A stretch of 64,000 nt of DNA from Cubamyces lactineus (GCA_022376465.1 JACDTU010000019.1:372001-436000); one strand, 5' to 3'; positions 24,421 through 37,060 are shown, counted from the stretch's first letter. Made by a program: numbers and translations. Notes: generated from the sequence alone by a model not told the origin.

Positions 24421-27172
24421 CTACGCGTGCATCTGTGCATATCCGCTCCTGCAGAATAGCGAAGCTTAATTGGGAACCCCATATACACGCATATGCACCC
24501 ATACCCAGCCGTATTCACACGTAGTTTTACTGTTCAGAAAAGGCGAATATAGGTTCCATTCCGCACACTGTAGCTGTACTAATATACACACACGGGCTCG
24601 CCGCCCATAGAATCCAACCCATACAGATGTGAAGGTAGTCCGCCGGCTATACGCACGTGGACAGCCCGCCGCCCCTCGTTCCCCTCGCACCTGCACATAT
24701 CCCGTCCCTACCCATTGCATCATTAACTTGCGCCCTCTACTGTGTATTGCCTTGCCTTGGGACGTGCTCACTAGGACGAGCAAAAGACCATCTGTTAGAC
24801 AAAAGCCGTGGCAGGTGGGGATAGTAATAGAACACAAAACTCACCTGGCGCGGGACCCCAAGGTGTTCCGACTGGGCGTCACTGGGCGCATATAGTCAGC
24901 TTTCTGGGTCAATCATTGAGCCGTAACGCCATGAGCCTACGTACTTGGAGGATTTGCACAGTTTGATGTGAGTACAAAAGATGCTATGAGAATTATATCA
25001 GAACAAGGGAATAGGCGACAAGAGCAAGGACGAACATTGCACGAAGGACGGAGATGATGGTGGTCAGAAGAGAAGCAAGTGTGTCGAGTTCCAAGACGGC
25101 GTCGCTGCACTTAAGGAGAATCGCGAGGGAGGTATGACGTCGATGTTTCGATCCATAGCCAAGACGGAACGCGGGCACTTGCTCGAGGACGAGGAGGGCA
25201 CGTCAGACAGTACACTGGCAGGACAGGGCGGGAGGGCAAGCTATGGGATTGGCTGAGGGGATATGTTGGGACAAACGGACGCGAGTGCAGCCTTGTTCCA
25301 AACACGAGCGTCGTCGAGCAAGCGACCCCAGACAGCAGACGGTTGTCAGACCAAACACCTGCTTGACGAGCCCGAACACGTCCAGAACGAGCCAAACACG
25401 GTCGAGCAAAGCAACGCAAAGCATGTTCGAGCACGTCTCAAGCATGGTCTGATTCAATGCACGTCAACCGTGTGAATCTGCATCGTATCCGACCAGATAG
25501 GCCCGGATGCACTCCGCAATATGTGGCATTTCACAGAGCCGCGCGGAACGAAGCATATAAACCCGTAGTTAATTTTGACTGGGGATAAGCGCCTCTGTTC
25601 GGCAATTTCGGGCCGATCGCTAAGACAAAAAGGCGCCTGAGGGCGCCCGCAGGTCGACACTCGTCGATCACGGTCAGAGTGACCGCTCAGCCCTGCTATA
25701 CGACTTGAAGAGCAGCACGGGGAAAAGTAACAGCGTGTAGGACCCTCGTATCAAGCAGAATAAATACGGAGAATGAAGGTGCGGATGTAGACCGTCGAAG
25801 TAACACCAACAGGACGCGTTCGCCAGAATCAGCTACCCTTTTTTCTCACGCTGACCAGATACCTCGGTCTGAACATATAAAACTTCTGTACGTACCATAC
25901 ACACTGGATCGAGCTCCCTTGTCATCCCGAGGTTGCTGTTGGCACCGCCGATTGGGTTTCCAGTTTGAGCACAAGCGGCCTAGGGACAGTGGGACCCAGT
26001 GGTCAACAAGATTCATTTGGAACTGTGGCGCGGAGCCGATACATGAAGGCACCACGCGTCGGGACAGCGCACCGCAACCGCGCTACTCATACTCACAGAT
26101 GCCCCCGCGATTACGTCCCTCGATGTATGGGTTGACTGCTGCATGTTTGAGGGATGCCCGATGATGTGATGCGTAAAGGGGATGCCCCCCAGGGGACGCG
26201 TCGCCTGTTGCACAGAGTCCAACGGTATGGGCCTGCTGCTATCATTTCCCACCGGGGGTTGGCCAAGTCGTTGAACTCCGTTGTACATCGCGCGGGCGCC
26301 GTGGGCGCGTAAGGACAAAGCTCGATTGTGGGGGAAAGGAACAAAGGAGCGTGTAGAGTAGAGGTAGAGTAGAGAGGGGTTGGAATACGCGAAAGCAACA
26401 AGGCCTTTGAAATAATAGAGCGGTGCTTAGACAATTTGATGTGGGAGAAAATAAAGACTCCTTTAGCGCTATAGATCTTTCTGCTCGATCTTCGTGCTGA
26501 TCATATTCACACACTAATCGAGTAAGTAAGATGCTATATGACAGCTACAAACGTCACTTGTCCAGCCGGTAAATACACTACGTATTCTCCGAGTCAGTGA
26601 CATTGTCTACTCAGTACTTACCCTGGCCATGAATGAACCAGCGTCCATACTAAGTAGCGCCTGGATGGCGACCCTGGGTACGACACCATGACCCTACCAT
26701 GAACTAAGACGTCAGATGCATGACAATTAATGCATTAAGGTATGCCCGCAGGGTGCAGCTGCAGTACGTACGAATATCAGGGCTTGGGAACATGCAAAGG
26801 TCGTGCGGCGTTATCTATTCGTTCTTGTTGTTATAGCCGATCGATCTACGCGGTAGATCTTGGGCGTTCTGAACCAAAAGCTCAAATCCTAAAGCCCGCA
26901 GATGGCCACTTACGTCCGCATACGTCTACCTCAGGTGATTCTATAGCGCGTGAGGCGTTCTGTCTGCGTGCTATATCGTCTGCAGGCGTCCGAACCGCAG
27001 AGGCGTGGTGTATGCGATCGCAAATTAGCAGGCCCTCGTGTGCCAAAGATGTTCGCGGCGCTTCAAACGGGACGCCTCAACTAGCGCTCCGCAAGCTCCG
27101 CCCGAAATTTGTCAAGATTGCGGCGAGCTCAAAAAAACTAGAGTCTGGCAATCTCTTGCCCACACCACCACC
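24421..27172. other. Gene-poor 2.75-kb stretch
   Basis: No supported gene. A pyrimidine/CA-rich region lies at 24480-24720, an area with repeated CGAGC/AACACG words at 25270-25450, and many short ORFs without features. The right end is the IMP dehydrogenase promoter and leader. A 161-codon ORF at 26742-27227 overlaps the IMPDH start in another frame and is not supported. Confidence 0.4.
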
Positions 27173-29191
27173 ATGCCCGCCAACGCCAACGCCTACCTCG
27201 ACCCTTCGCAGGCGATGGAGCTCCTGAAGAGCTACGAACGCTCTGATGGTCTCGCGGTCTCCGACCTGATGGACTCGCGCGTCCACGGCGGCCTCACCTA
27301 CAACGACTTCCTCCTCTTGCCAGGCAAGATCGACTTTGCGGCCCAGGAGGTCGTCACCGAGAGCCGGATTACGCGGAACGTCACTCTCAAGACTCCGTTC
27401 ATGAGTAGCCCCATGGACACCGTCACGGAGAGCGAGATGGCTATCGCAATGGCGGTGAGCTAATACGCTGACACCCCGTCCGGCTCCGTGTCCGACTTCT
27501 TGTGCCCTTCCAGCTCCTCGGCGGCATTGGTGTTATTCACCACAACCAGCCTGCCGCCGCGCAGGCCGCGATGGTGCGCGCGGTCAAGAGGCACGAGAAC
27601 GGATTCATCGCCGATCCCGTCGTGCTCTCCCCCTCGAACACCGTCGATGACGTCTTGGACGTGAAAGAGCGGCTGGGTTTCGCTGGGATCCCCATCACCG
27701 GTGAGTTTTGGTCTATGCTACTTCTCAGGATGAAATACTTTTCTATTTAACCTTCGTTCTTCCGAACTAACGCGTATACACGTGTGATTTGAGGATTTTC
27801 TTCCTTTGCTCTGAGTCTTAACTTCATCGAGGTCTCATGGGCTTGTTATACTGATACGCTTCATGCATAGATAACGGCCGCCTCGGCGGCAAGCTTGTTG
27901 GTATCGTTACCAACCGCGACATTCAGTTCCGTGCCCCTACGACACCCCTCTCCGAGATCATGACCACCGACCTCGTCACCGCACCTGAGGGTATCACTCT
28001 CCAGGAGGCGAACGACATCCTCCGCGACTCCAAAAAGGGCAAGCTGCCTATTGTCAACAAGGACGGTTGCCTTGTCTCCCTCCTCGCTCGTTCCGACTTG
28101 CTCAAGAACAAAACCTACCCTCTCGCATCGAAGCGCCCTGAGAGCAAGCAGTTGTATGCGGCTGCTGCTATAGGCACGCGTCCGGCGGATCGGGAACGTC
28201 TTGCGCTGCTCGTCGAAGCTGGTCTCGATATCGTCGTGATAGATTCTTCCCAGGGGAACTCCGTCTTCCAGATTGAGATGATCAAGTGGATCAAGCAGAC
28301 GTACCCCAAGCTGGAGGTCATCGCCGGCAATGTCGTCACGCGCGAGCAGGCGGCAAGCCTTATCGCTGCAGGTGCCGATGGTCTCCGTGTTGGCATGGGC
28401 TCTGGTTCCATTTGTATCACTCAGGAGGTCATGGCCGTAGGTCGTCCGCAGGCGACTGCTGTCTACGCGGTGGCCGAGTTTGCGAACAAGTTCGGTGTCC
28501 CAGTCATTGCCGATGGTGGTATTGGCAATGTTGGTCACATCGTCAAAGCACTCGCGCTCGGCGCCGGTGCTGTCATGATGGGCGGCCTACTCGCGGGCAC
28601 GACGGAGGCTCCCGGAGAGTACTTCTGGCACGAGGGCAAGCGTGTCAAGGCATACCGCGGCATGGGTAGTCTGGTGGGTTCCACTATAGGGTTTCGCGCT
28701 TTCAACCACTCACTCTACGTCTGTTCATCAGGAGGCGATGGAACAAGGCAAGCCCGTGCCTCCCTCTGCCCAGCGCGGTGGAAACGGCCCTGGATCGTCC
28801 AAGCCTCCGGCAAAGAACACGACCCACGAGAACGCTGCGACTTCACGATATTTCTCCGAGTCGTCGGCCGTCAAGGTCGCTCAGGGTGTGTCTGGCGATG
28901 TGCAAGACAAGGGTTCGGTGCACGCCTTCATCCCCTACCTGTACGTTGGCCTCCAGCACTCGCTCCAGGACATCGGCGTCCGCAACGTGCGGGAGCTCCA
29001 AGAGTCCGTTCGGCAGGGTAAGACGCGCTTCGAGTTGCGCACGGCGAGTGCACAGATCGAAGGTGGTGTGCATGGGTTGAACTCGTGAGTGTCTCGCGCC
29101 CTGTTCTGCGATGCCAAGACATTGTGTCTGACCCGTCTCGCGATTTGTTTCTCCGTGCAGGTACACGAAGCGTCTGTTCTCATCCTCATAA
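27173..29191 (+). CDS. Inosine-5'-monophosphate dehydrogenase (EC 1.1.1.205)
   Basis: Oxidises IMP to XMP with NAD, the committed step of GTP synthesis, in the cytosol. The start [20 protein letters not shown] is the first ATG after a CACCACCACC leader. Seen in order: [43 protein letters not shown], two CBS domains (about residues 115-235: [40 protein letters not shown]), [20 protein letters not shown], the catalytic loop [13 protein letters not shown] with its Cys, [20 protein letters not shown], and the mobile flap [12 protein letters not shown]. The end YTKRLFSS comes from a short last exon. About 545 residues, normal length. Five exons; the second intron (about 170 bp) is longer than its neighbours. 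Nothing is missing. Confidence 0.96.
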
Positions 29192-29900
29192 TCATGTGTT
29201 GTTTAGGGCGCCCGGTCATTTGGCATAGCGTTAGTTGCTGTACTCCATGCTTGTTGTATCATCAGTGCTGTCTTGCATACTCTCGCACCTGCATAGGATC
29301 TCTTTTGAACTCTCTTGGCGCGCTGCGGAAGCGTTCGATATCAGGAAACAGGACAAGCATGAGATTGAACGAGTTTTCCCGAAGATGCAGTAAGTCTGCC
29401 TACATACGCGCTCACGTGTACAGGGACGGGCCTATTAGACTCGGGATCTCCACGACGCGTCGAGCACGACCTCGGTGCTTCTTTGATCTCGAACCACACA
29501 GACTCGACAATTACATCCACCGAGTATTGCGGGCCCGCACGCATTGTTCATCAACATTCGATACCCAACCGCTTACAACGCCTGCCCAGGGACCGTCGGT
29601 CCGCGTGCAGCCTGGGCCTTTCACCGGAAAATCTCCTGCATCATCCGTGTTGAATGGCCCTCTCCCCGTTCCCCGTCTTCTGGCAACAGTGTTTGCGCCG
29701 TTCTGGACGCGTCGGCGCGGGGAAATAGCATAGAGTGCGTTTGCCAAGATTTTCTTGTGTTCCGTTCGGCGTGTCACGTCATGTTGCCTCCTCGTCGTCG
29801 TGTGTGCATGTGGAAAGGCGAGGAAGTATAAGAGGTGATTGGGAGGAGGCACGCTGTTCTTCGTACCTCCTGGGACGATCTGCTAGGAAAGCCATCGGAC
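29192..29900. other. Promoter region of the xylanase gene
   Basis: 709 bp holding the IMPDH 3' UTR and the xylanase promoter. A 214-codon plus ORF (29089-29733) starts inside the IMPDH last intron and shows no family features. Confidence 0.45.
29827..29832 (+). promoter_or_regulatory. TATA box of the xylanase gene
   Basis: TATAAG in the context GAAGTATAAGAGG, 74 nt before the ATG at 29901. Confidence 0.55.
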
Positions 29901-31659
29901 ATGAAGAGCCTCACTGCCCTTGTCGCGCTCGCCACCCTTCTCGCCGTCCCGGCGAACGCTGTCGCCGTCTGGGGCCAATGTGAGTACCTTTAACCATTGC
30001 ATGAGCTATACCGTGCTCAGCGCTAACGTGCCATCCTTTCAGGTGGTGTATGTGCACCTCAGCTACTCGCTGTTACAGACCTCTTCATTTAACTACCACA
30101 CAGGGCATCGGCTACACCGGATCCACGGTCTGCGACGCCGGCTCCACCTGCGTGAAGCAGAACGACTACTACTCCCAATGCCTGCCGACCACTATCAGCA
30201 CCCCACCCCCGACCTCGCCGCCCACAGGCCCCACTACCACGACGACGAACCCAGGCTCGCCCGCCGCGACCGGCCTCGACGCCGCGTTCAAGCGCAAGGG
30301 TAAGATATTCTGGGGGACGGCCTCGGACTCGAACCGGTTCAGCAACCCGACGGACTCGGCGGTCACGATCCGCGAGTTTGGAGGGGTCACCCCAGAGAAC
30401 TCCATGAAGTGGGATGCGGTGAGTGCGGGCGTGTACGATCTCTGCTGTGGGGGAGCTTGGTGCTGACGAACGTTGTTCGTATTATAGACTGAGCGTGAGT
30501 ACCGATGACTGCTTGAGCCTCTATGCATGATGTTGATTGTGAAGCACAGCCAATCGCGGCCAGTTCTCCTTCAGCGGCGCTGACGCGCTCGTCAACTATG
30601 CCACGCAAAACGGGCTCTTGATCCGTGCTCACACTCTCGGTTCGTTTCCGCCAGCCATCTGTCACTACTCTTGTAGGCTGACATGGCCCATTCCCTCCAG
30701 TGTGGCACTCCCAGCTCCCATCCTGGGTGTCCGCAATCAACGACCGCACCACGCTCACGTCCGTCATCCAGACGCACATCTCGAACGTCGCGGGCCGGTA
30801 CAAGGGCAAAGTCCGGTCCTGGGACGTCGTGAACGAGATCTTCAATGAAGACGGCACGCTCCGCTCGTCGGTGTTCTACAACGTCCTCGGCCAGGACTTC
30901 GTCACCATCGCGTTCAACGCGGCACGGGCGGCAGACCCGAACGCGAAGCTGTACATCAACGACTACAAGTACGTTCTAAGTCATACGGACTCTGAGAACG
31001 CTAGACGCTGACAAGGTATCGCCCCTTACGTATGGTAGCTTGGACAGTGTAAATGCGAAGCTGAACGCAGTCGTCAACCTCGTCAAGAAGATCAACGGCA
31101 GCGGCACAAAGCTGATCGACGGCATTGGTACTCAAGCGCACCTTTCGGTAAGTGCAAAACTGACATCATTCCTGTCGAGCGGCGCTCATGGTGTACTAGG
31201 CTGGTGGTGCTGGTGGCGTCCAGTCTGCTCTCCAGCAGCTCGCCACTGCAGGCGTCGAGGTGGCAATCACCGGTACGTCCGAGTGTGACCTTGCTCCTCC
31301 CTACTTAAAAAGCAGCTAACCTATCACGACCGTTCGTAGAGCTCGACATTGTCAATGCTGTACGTTCCATGTTCTACCCCCTCCCGTAATGTTGTTGCTC
31401 AAAACTTCTACACAGTCTCCGAACGACTACACGACTGTCGTGAAGGCTTGCCTTGCCGTTCCAAGCTGCATCTCTATCACGAGCTGGGGCGTACGCGATC
31501 CCGTAAGTCCGCTTGTAAACTCTCACCGATCTACTCGCTTTCAACACGCTTCCCATTGTACAGGACTCCTGGAGAGCTTCGAGCAACCCGCTCCTCTTCG
31601 ATGCCAACTTCAACCCCAAGCCGGCGTACACCGCGATCATGCAGGTGTTGGATTCGTGA
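29901..31659 (+). CDS. CBM1-GH10 endo-1,4-beta-xylanase (EC 3.2.1.8)
   Basis: Secreted xylanase. Signal peptide [20 protein letters not shown], then a fungal cellulose-binding module CBM1 ([32 protein letters not shown]) with its four Cys and aromatic residues, a Pro/Thr linker ([12 protein letters not shown]), and a GH10 barrel: [46 protein letters not shown], acid/base Glu in [30 protein letters not shown], nucleophile Glu in [25 protein letters not shown], and the end [14 protein letters not shown]. About ten introns. A 7-nt exon (30488-30494) is needed to make the conserved TEPNRGQFSF. The CBM1 is itself split across three exons. All catalytic residues are present. Confidence 0.95.
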
Positions 31660-32189
31660 AGGAGGTATTGTTCATGTATCAGTATCCATTTCTCCAATGG
31701 GCATATGTACTCTTTGGCAAACATCAGAAACTGACATACGGGTTTTCATCTCATGCTGCATGGCGATGAGCATCCGACGACCGATCTTGCGCAGCGGCTG
31801 CTGTGTGTCAGTCAACTTTCCTACGGTTTCAATGTCAAGTCTGTTGTCATTGCAACTTGCAATAGAGCAGGCTCCTGAAGGAGAAGGATCACAGCGGTGG
31901 AAATACTAACACAACTGAAGGTTCTCTGCGAGCGGCGGTGGATTCGATCGAAGTGGCGGTGTCCAGTCACTCACGCGGTCTGGGCTCTGTTTGGGTCGTT
32001 ATCCGGCACCGGATTCTTCGGTATTGAGGCTTACCCCAACCACATACTTTGACACATCCTGTCAGCCTTGTCAGCAGCGATATCTCCACAATAAAAACAT
32101 GGGGCCGCATCTTACATCCCTACATCCCCCATCGCTTCGATTGGCCTTGTCTACCTTTGCCTCACGAACCCTCGACTAACCTACTCGCT
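31660..32189. other. Intergenic region
   Basis: 530 bp with the xylanase 3' region and the promoter of the Ser-rich protein. No supported ORF; the frame of the next gene is open upstream to about 32049 but lacks an ATG there. Confidence 0.5.
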
Positions 32190-33350
32190 ATGTCACCTCC
32201 GGGATCCCCTTCTGATGAACATGTCCGTACCCTCTCAGCTGCGGTATTCGGCTCATTAGCTCCTGGTCGCACTACTCTCAGGCTGCTCGACCCCTACACG
32301 GACGAGTTGTGCGAATACCAGCTCGTCAAGGTCTCGCACCCATCAAGAGCTACGTCGACGCCGCTGCTCTCTGGCTCTGGTTCTGGCTCTGTTCACAGCA
32401 ACAGAGGAGAACGTCGCCTCTGCCGCCGAGACTCCCTTGACCATCGATCTGAACTGCTGAACAAGCTGTTGCTCACTGGCTCCTCTGGCCGCAGCTCCGT
32501 CAGCGGCCCTCACCTCTCTGGGGACAGGTTCTATACTCTGGCACGCCTCCCAGGTCCATTCTCAGTCCGCGCTCGAGGAGATGGTACCCCTTCTCTATTC
32601 AACGACTCCACTACGTCCGAAGCGTCCGCCTTCTCTCTCCAACCAACTCCCGTGCGTCAACTCTTCCCCAGCGCCGGTGTTCGAGTGCCTAGCACGCCGG
32701 CTCTGTCGTCTAGTGCAGGACCGGCCGCCTCTCACAATGGCTCTGCAGGCTGCATTGGCCTAGGTTTCTCTATACTCAAGGATGACGGAACACCTTTCAA
32801 TGGTCTTGGCAGTCTTCCACGCCGCACGTCGACTCCGAACCGTATGTCAGCATCGCCCTCAGAAGATGCGCGGCTCCTCTGGTCTCGAGGGCCAGAGCTT
32901 CCTGCGCTCGGAGAATCTGCCTCTGCCAACAGTGTCGCTCCTTCCGTGCTCGATGGTGTACCGTACGGTCGATCTGGACCAAAGAGGAAGGCCAAGGCCT
33001 GCTATAGCAAGTCCAAGATGCCTTCAGGAGCCGAGGGCCAAACCCTGAATGTTGTCGGAAGGCCACAAAGCGCAATGTTCCCAGCCAAATACGCGGAAGA
33101 AGACGTCTTCCTCTCCCGCCCAATCCGCGTTCCCGGAAGTCTAACGCACGGACTTGGTCGACGGGCCTCTGCAGCAAGTACCCTTGGAAGAGTCAAGACT
33201 TCGGCGAGGCATCAGAGCGGAGAAGAAACCATGTTGGGAAACCGACGGGACTCGGTCGCAAGTCGGCAGAGTGCGAAGAGAATGACGGCGGACTGGGCTG
33301 CAGCGCTGGTAGGAGACGCGGGAGAGAGGAAACCGGTTTGGAAGCCGTAG
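32190..33350 (+). CDS. Intronless Ser/Arg-rich disordered protein, function unknown
   Basis: A single 386-codon frame starting at the first in-frame ATG (MSPPGSPSDEHVRTLSAAVF). The only ordered-looking part is at the N terminus (SLAPGRTTLRLLDPYTDELC, EYQLVKVSH). The rest is low complexity with Gly-Ser runs, SP/TP sites (LQPTPVRQLFPSAG, PRRTSTPNRMSASPSED), basic patches (RSGPKRKAKACYSKSKM) and a C-terminal segment (RMTADWAAALVGDAGERKPV). The absence of introns is unusual beside neighbours that have many. The basic patches and phospho-site-like motifs suggest a regulated nuclear or cytoskeletal protein, but this is only inference. I do not recognise a family. Confidence 0.7.
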   Translation: MSPPGSPSDEHVRTLSAAVFGSLAPGRTTLRLLDPYTDELCEYQLVKVSHPSRATSTPLLSGSGSGSVHSNRGERRLCRRDSLDHRSELLNKLLLTGSSGRSSVSGPHLSGDRFYTLARLPGPFSVRARGDGTPSLFNDSTTSEASAFSLQPTPVRQLFPSAGVRVPSTPALSSSAGPAASHNGSAGCIGLGFSILKDDGTPFNGLGSLPRRTSTPNRMSASPSEDARLLWSRGPELPALGESASANSVAPSVLDGVPYGRSGPKRKAKACYSKSKMPSGAEGQTLNVVGRPQSAMFPAKYAEEDVFLSRPIRVPGSLTHGLGRRASAASTLGRVKTSARHQSGEETMLGNRRDSVASRQSAKRMTADWAAALVGDAGERKPVWKP

Positions 33351-34011
33351 GCATGGTCAAGTGGCCCACACAGGCTGCTCAGGCTTCTTTATCCGGGGAC
33401 TTACTAAGGTCAGATATCCGTACTCGTTGCACATAGCAGAGATCGGTACGAAATATTAGGCGGACAGACGCATATAGCCTGAGAGTACTGTTTTCTGGAG
33501 CTTTATGACGGACACAATGGTAAATTACAACCTGAGACGTTTCAGGATGTTCAGCGACGAGATGAGACAGTAGTGTGTCTTGACTGACAGCGGTGTGGGC
33601 GGTGTTGAGCGTCGAAGTTGAACTTGGACAAGCCTTGGCAGGCTTCGGCCGATGGCCCCCACACACCCAATTTGTATGGGTAGACGCCCTAATGGCATAG
33701 TAGCGCCCATTCCACGTGTCGGACTTGCTCGGATTTGAAAGTTGTGTATTCACAGGCGTCTAATACTTCCAAGTTCGTGACCGAATCCATACATCCGCTA
33801 AGCCGACACCAATGTCCTCTGCGTTCCCGTGCACCTGTCCGTCGAAAACAGCGGCGGAGCTGTTCGGAGAGCTTACGATTGCGGGATTTGCTGCAAATGT
33901 TGGCCCGCCTGGTTCAGCCGCAGCTTCGCTCCCTTGCGCTCCGAGGGATAGTTCATAAGAGGCTCATCCTGCCATCATGCATGTCCCGTGTCCCTCCACT
34001 GCACTCTCCTC
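33351..34011. other. Intergenic region upstream of the MFS transporter
   Basis: 661 bp; a 124-codon minus ORF (33379-33753) has no recognisable features. Probably 3' UTR and promoter. Confidence 0.45.
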
Positions 34012-36301
34012 ATGGCCAATAATACCGTAGACACGCTTGACTCTCAGTCCATAGCGAATAGTACATCCTCCACCGTTCTTCCCGACGCCGCTAGACCACC
34101 TCAGTCCGATGCCTTACCTCCTCAAGATTCCCAGGATGGCACTCTGCCGCGCTCTCTCACCGACAACGTCTACATCGTCGATTGGGATGGCCCAGACGAC
34201 CCCAATAACCCCAAGAAGTGAGTGGCCAGGCTTCCTTGGGCTCGGGTCTGTACGAGACCAACTTATATTTGTGTAGCTGGTCCCGCAAGAAGAAGTGGGC
34301 TGTCACCCTTGTGGTCTCTTCATACGCATTCCTCAGTCCCTTGTCGTCCTCCATGATGGCCCCTACGGCTGATCAAATTGGGAAAGAATTTGGGATCACG
34401 AATAACCTCATTCTCGCACTGTGCACATCGGTGTACGTGCTTGCCTACGGTACGTACACGCCGCTCGCTATGACCGTCTTCGCAAAATACTCAACTATCC
34501 TCTCTTCTCAGCGGTCGGTCCGCTTATGCTCGCTCCAGTTTGTGAGATATATGGCCGATTACCGCTCATCCAAATAGCCAATCTCCTATACTTTGGTGCG
34601 TCCTCCCTTCGCCATTGGCTTGCCAGGCCTCCCTGCTCACCCGCCACTATCTCTCATAAATCATAGCATGGAATCTTGCATGCGGGTTCGCTCAAAACAC
34701 AGGCCAACTGATCGCTTTTCGCTTCTTGTCCGGTATTGGTGGAAGTGCTGCTCCATCGGTACGTATCCATTAGCTGTCCCTACTTTCACACGATGACCTC
34801 CTCATGACCGAATTCCTAGATCGCCGGAGGTGTCCTGGGAGATGTATGGAGAGCAGATGAGAGAGGTCAGGCGATTTCGATATACTCTCTGGCGCCGTTG
34901 TTAGGTCCCGTCGTTGGCCCTATATGCGGTGCTTGGATAGCGCAAGAGTCAAATTGGCGGTGGGTGGTGAGTATTGCGGACCGCACATAGACCTTCGAAT
35001 ATGCTCACTGTTAAGCAGTTCTGGTCGACAAGCATCGTGTGCGTGGTCGTTCAGGCGATTGGGTTCGTCTATTTGCGTGAAAGTGAGCCCGCGTCCTTTG
35101 TATCGTTGAGGGGTCGTGCGCATGACTGACGTGCGATGGCAGCGTTCCCGCCCATATTGCTCGAGAGGAAAGCCAAGCGCATCCGGCGGAACATGACAGA
35201 TGCTGAAAAGGGCAAGGTGCAGGAAGTCCGAACAGTCTTCGATGGTGCCGACAGAGAGTCAGTTCATTGCCCCGCACGCTATCACGCTCACCACTTACTC
35301 ACCGGTACATCTCGCAGGTGGAAGAACATCATGCGGAAGGCACTCCTCCGTCCGCTAGCACTCGCGACATACGAACCCATCCTGCAAGTCCTCAGCGCAT
35401 ACTTCGCCTTCGTATACGGCACGCTCTACCGTACGTCATCCCCCATAGCTCACCCCATTCGTCTTTCTTATCGATCTTCCCCAAGTGTTCCTGACGACCC
35501 TACCGTCGATATACCAAGGAGTTTACAAGGAGTCCGTCGGGGTCGCAGGCCTGCACTACCTTGCGCTCGGCATCGGGCTATCCGGCATGTCCCAAGTCAA
35601 TGCGTACACCATGGACATCATTTACAAGCGGCTCTGTGTCCGCTTCGGCGGAGAAGGCAAGCCCGAATATCGGCTACGTACGTCCACTCCTACTCCCTCG
35701 TCATCATCTTTCTTTCTCTTTCCTATCTCTAGTAGTAGCGTTGAAGCTGACGCCGACCATACAGCGGCCATCATCCCCGGGTCGATCCTGCTCCCCATCG
35801 GACTGTTCTTGACTGGCTGGACGGCCCGCGCAAACATCCACTGGGTCGTGCCCGACATCGGGATCGTCATCATCGGCGCCGGCATGATCCTCATCTTCCA
35901 GGGCATCCAGACGTACGTCATCGACGCCTTCACCCTGCATGCTGCCTCCGGTACGCTCTTCTCTTCTCCTCTTCGCAGACGTACTGGGGTGCTGACGATG
36001 AATGCGTGCGTCGACAGCGCTCGCGGTGATCGCGTTCTTCCGCTCCCTCGCGGGCTTCACGTTCCCCTTGTTCGCCCCCGCGATGTATAACGCGCTCGGC
36101 TACGGCAAGGGCGACACCATACTCGCGTGCGTCGCGATCGGCGTAGGCATCCCTGCGTACGTCTTGCTTGCTCTCATCGCCTAGTTCGCTCGCGTTGCTG
36201 ATGTCGACGTTCTTGCATCGTGTTTCCTTGATAGACCGTTCTTGCTCTGGATGTATGGCGAACGATTACGGAAGGCCAGTCGGTACGCAAAGCATACATG
36301 A
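34012..36301 (+). CDS. MFS transporter, DHA1 drug/polyamine:H+ antiporter type
   Basis: Plasma-membrane proton antiporter, probably exporting drugs or polyamines. The N-terminal tail (MANNTVDTLDSQSIANSTSS) ends in VDWDGPDDPNNPKNWS, the signature preceding TM1 in this subfamily. Then KWAVTLVVSSYAFLSPLSSS (TM1), the TM2-3 loop APVCEIYGRLPLIQIANLLY (motif A variant), RFLSGIGGSAAPSIAGGVLG and GDVWRADERGQAISIY, motif C LLGPVVGPICGAW, a central cytosolic loop with basic residues (ERKAKRIRRNMTD), and six C-terminal helices (SAYFAFVYGTLYLFLTTLPS, IPGSILLPIGLFLTGW, IGIVIIGAGMILIFQGIQTY, FPLFAPAMYNALGYG). The last exon after a GT-AG intron ends LLWMYGERLRKASRYAKHT. About ten exons. Substrate cannot be told. 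Confidence 0.88.
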
Positions 36302-37060
36302 TCGCGTTGGACGACTGTGGCAATACTGTATTGCTGCCTGGGGCATGAGATGATTTGTTGTCAGAAGGGCTTCGCCAACATTCGGACATGATATTCCTGC
36401 GATTCGTTCATTAATGTCGTACATGATCGTAGAGTAATACTTCCATGATGCTACCTACTCCATGATGTCTTTCTGTCGTAATGATCATATAAACGAGTCG
36501 TCCTTACAATCTTCTACCATGTTACCAACAGAAATTAGAAACAAGCTTCAATGTGCTGCACGCGCGAGAGACCCATCATTGTGCTTTAACCACAATAACC
36601 TTTGCGAAAGGAAACACGGACGTTATATAGATATGTATGTACGTGTGTGCATGAGAGCAACCGTGTGCGGTATCTAATAAGAACATTGAGAACACATGAA
36701 CGTGATGCAGATAATTCCGGCACGTCGAGAAGAGGAGAGAGGTCATGATCATGATGCCATGATACTGCTGCTACGCATCGGCGCCCTCGGCATCGACCAC
36801 CGAGACGCGCGCGATTGCGCACCATACCACACTGCACCGAACACAGAGAGATGATATATGATACGACGCCGGGATGGGAGGATAAAGGGATTGAGAATTG
36901 GGAATGGGATGGGGACAGACGGGGATGGGGATGTTACAGTCGCCACGCCCGCGCGGACCGAATAACCTAGGTATCACAACAGAGCTCGCCACACACTTCT
37001 TCATATCTTCTCCTCGCCAATCTCCTGCCCTCCCCGCGCCTCTTTCCTCTCCCTCCATCT
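36302..37060. other. Convergent intergenic region
   Basis: 759 bp between the MFS gene (+) and the SH3 gene (-), AT-richer than the flanking exons, with no supported ORF. Confidence 0.5.

Noticed and set aside
27038..27172. In-frame upstream extension of IMPDH with two CxxC pairs
   Set aside because: It has no ATG, only a GTG, and IMPDH homologs start at [14 protein letters not shown] sequence; treated as 5' UTR.
26742..27227. 161-codon plus-strand ORF overlapping the IMPDH start
   Set aside because: Different frame from IMPDH across its conserved N terminus; the overlap is only a shadow.
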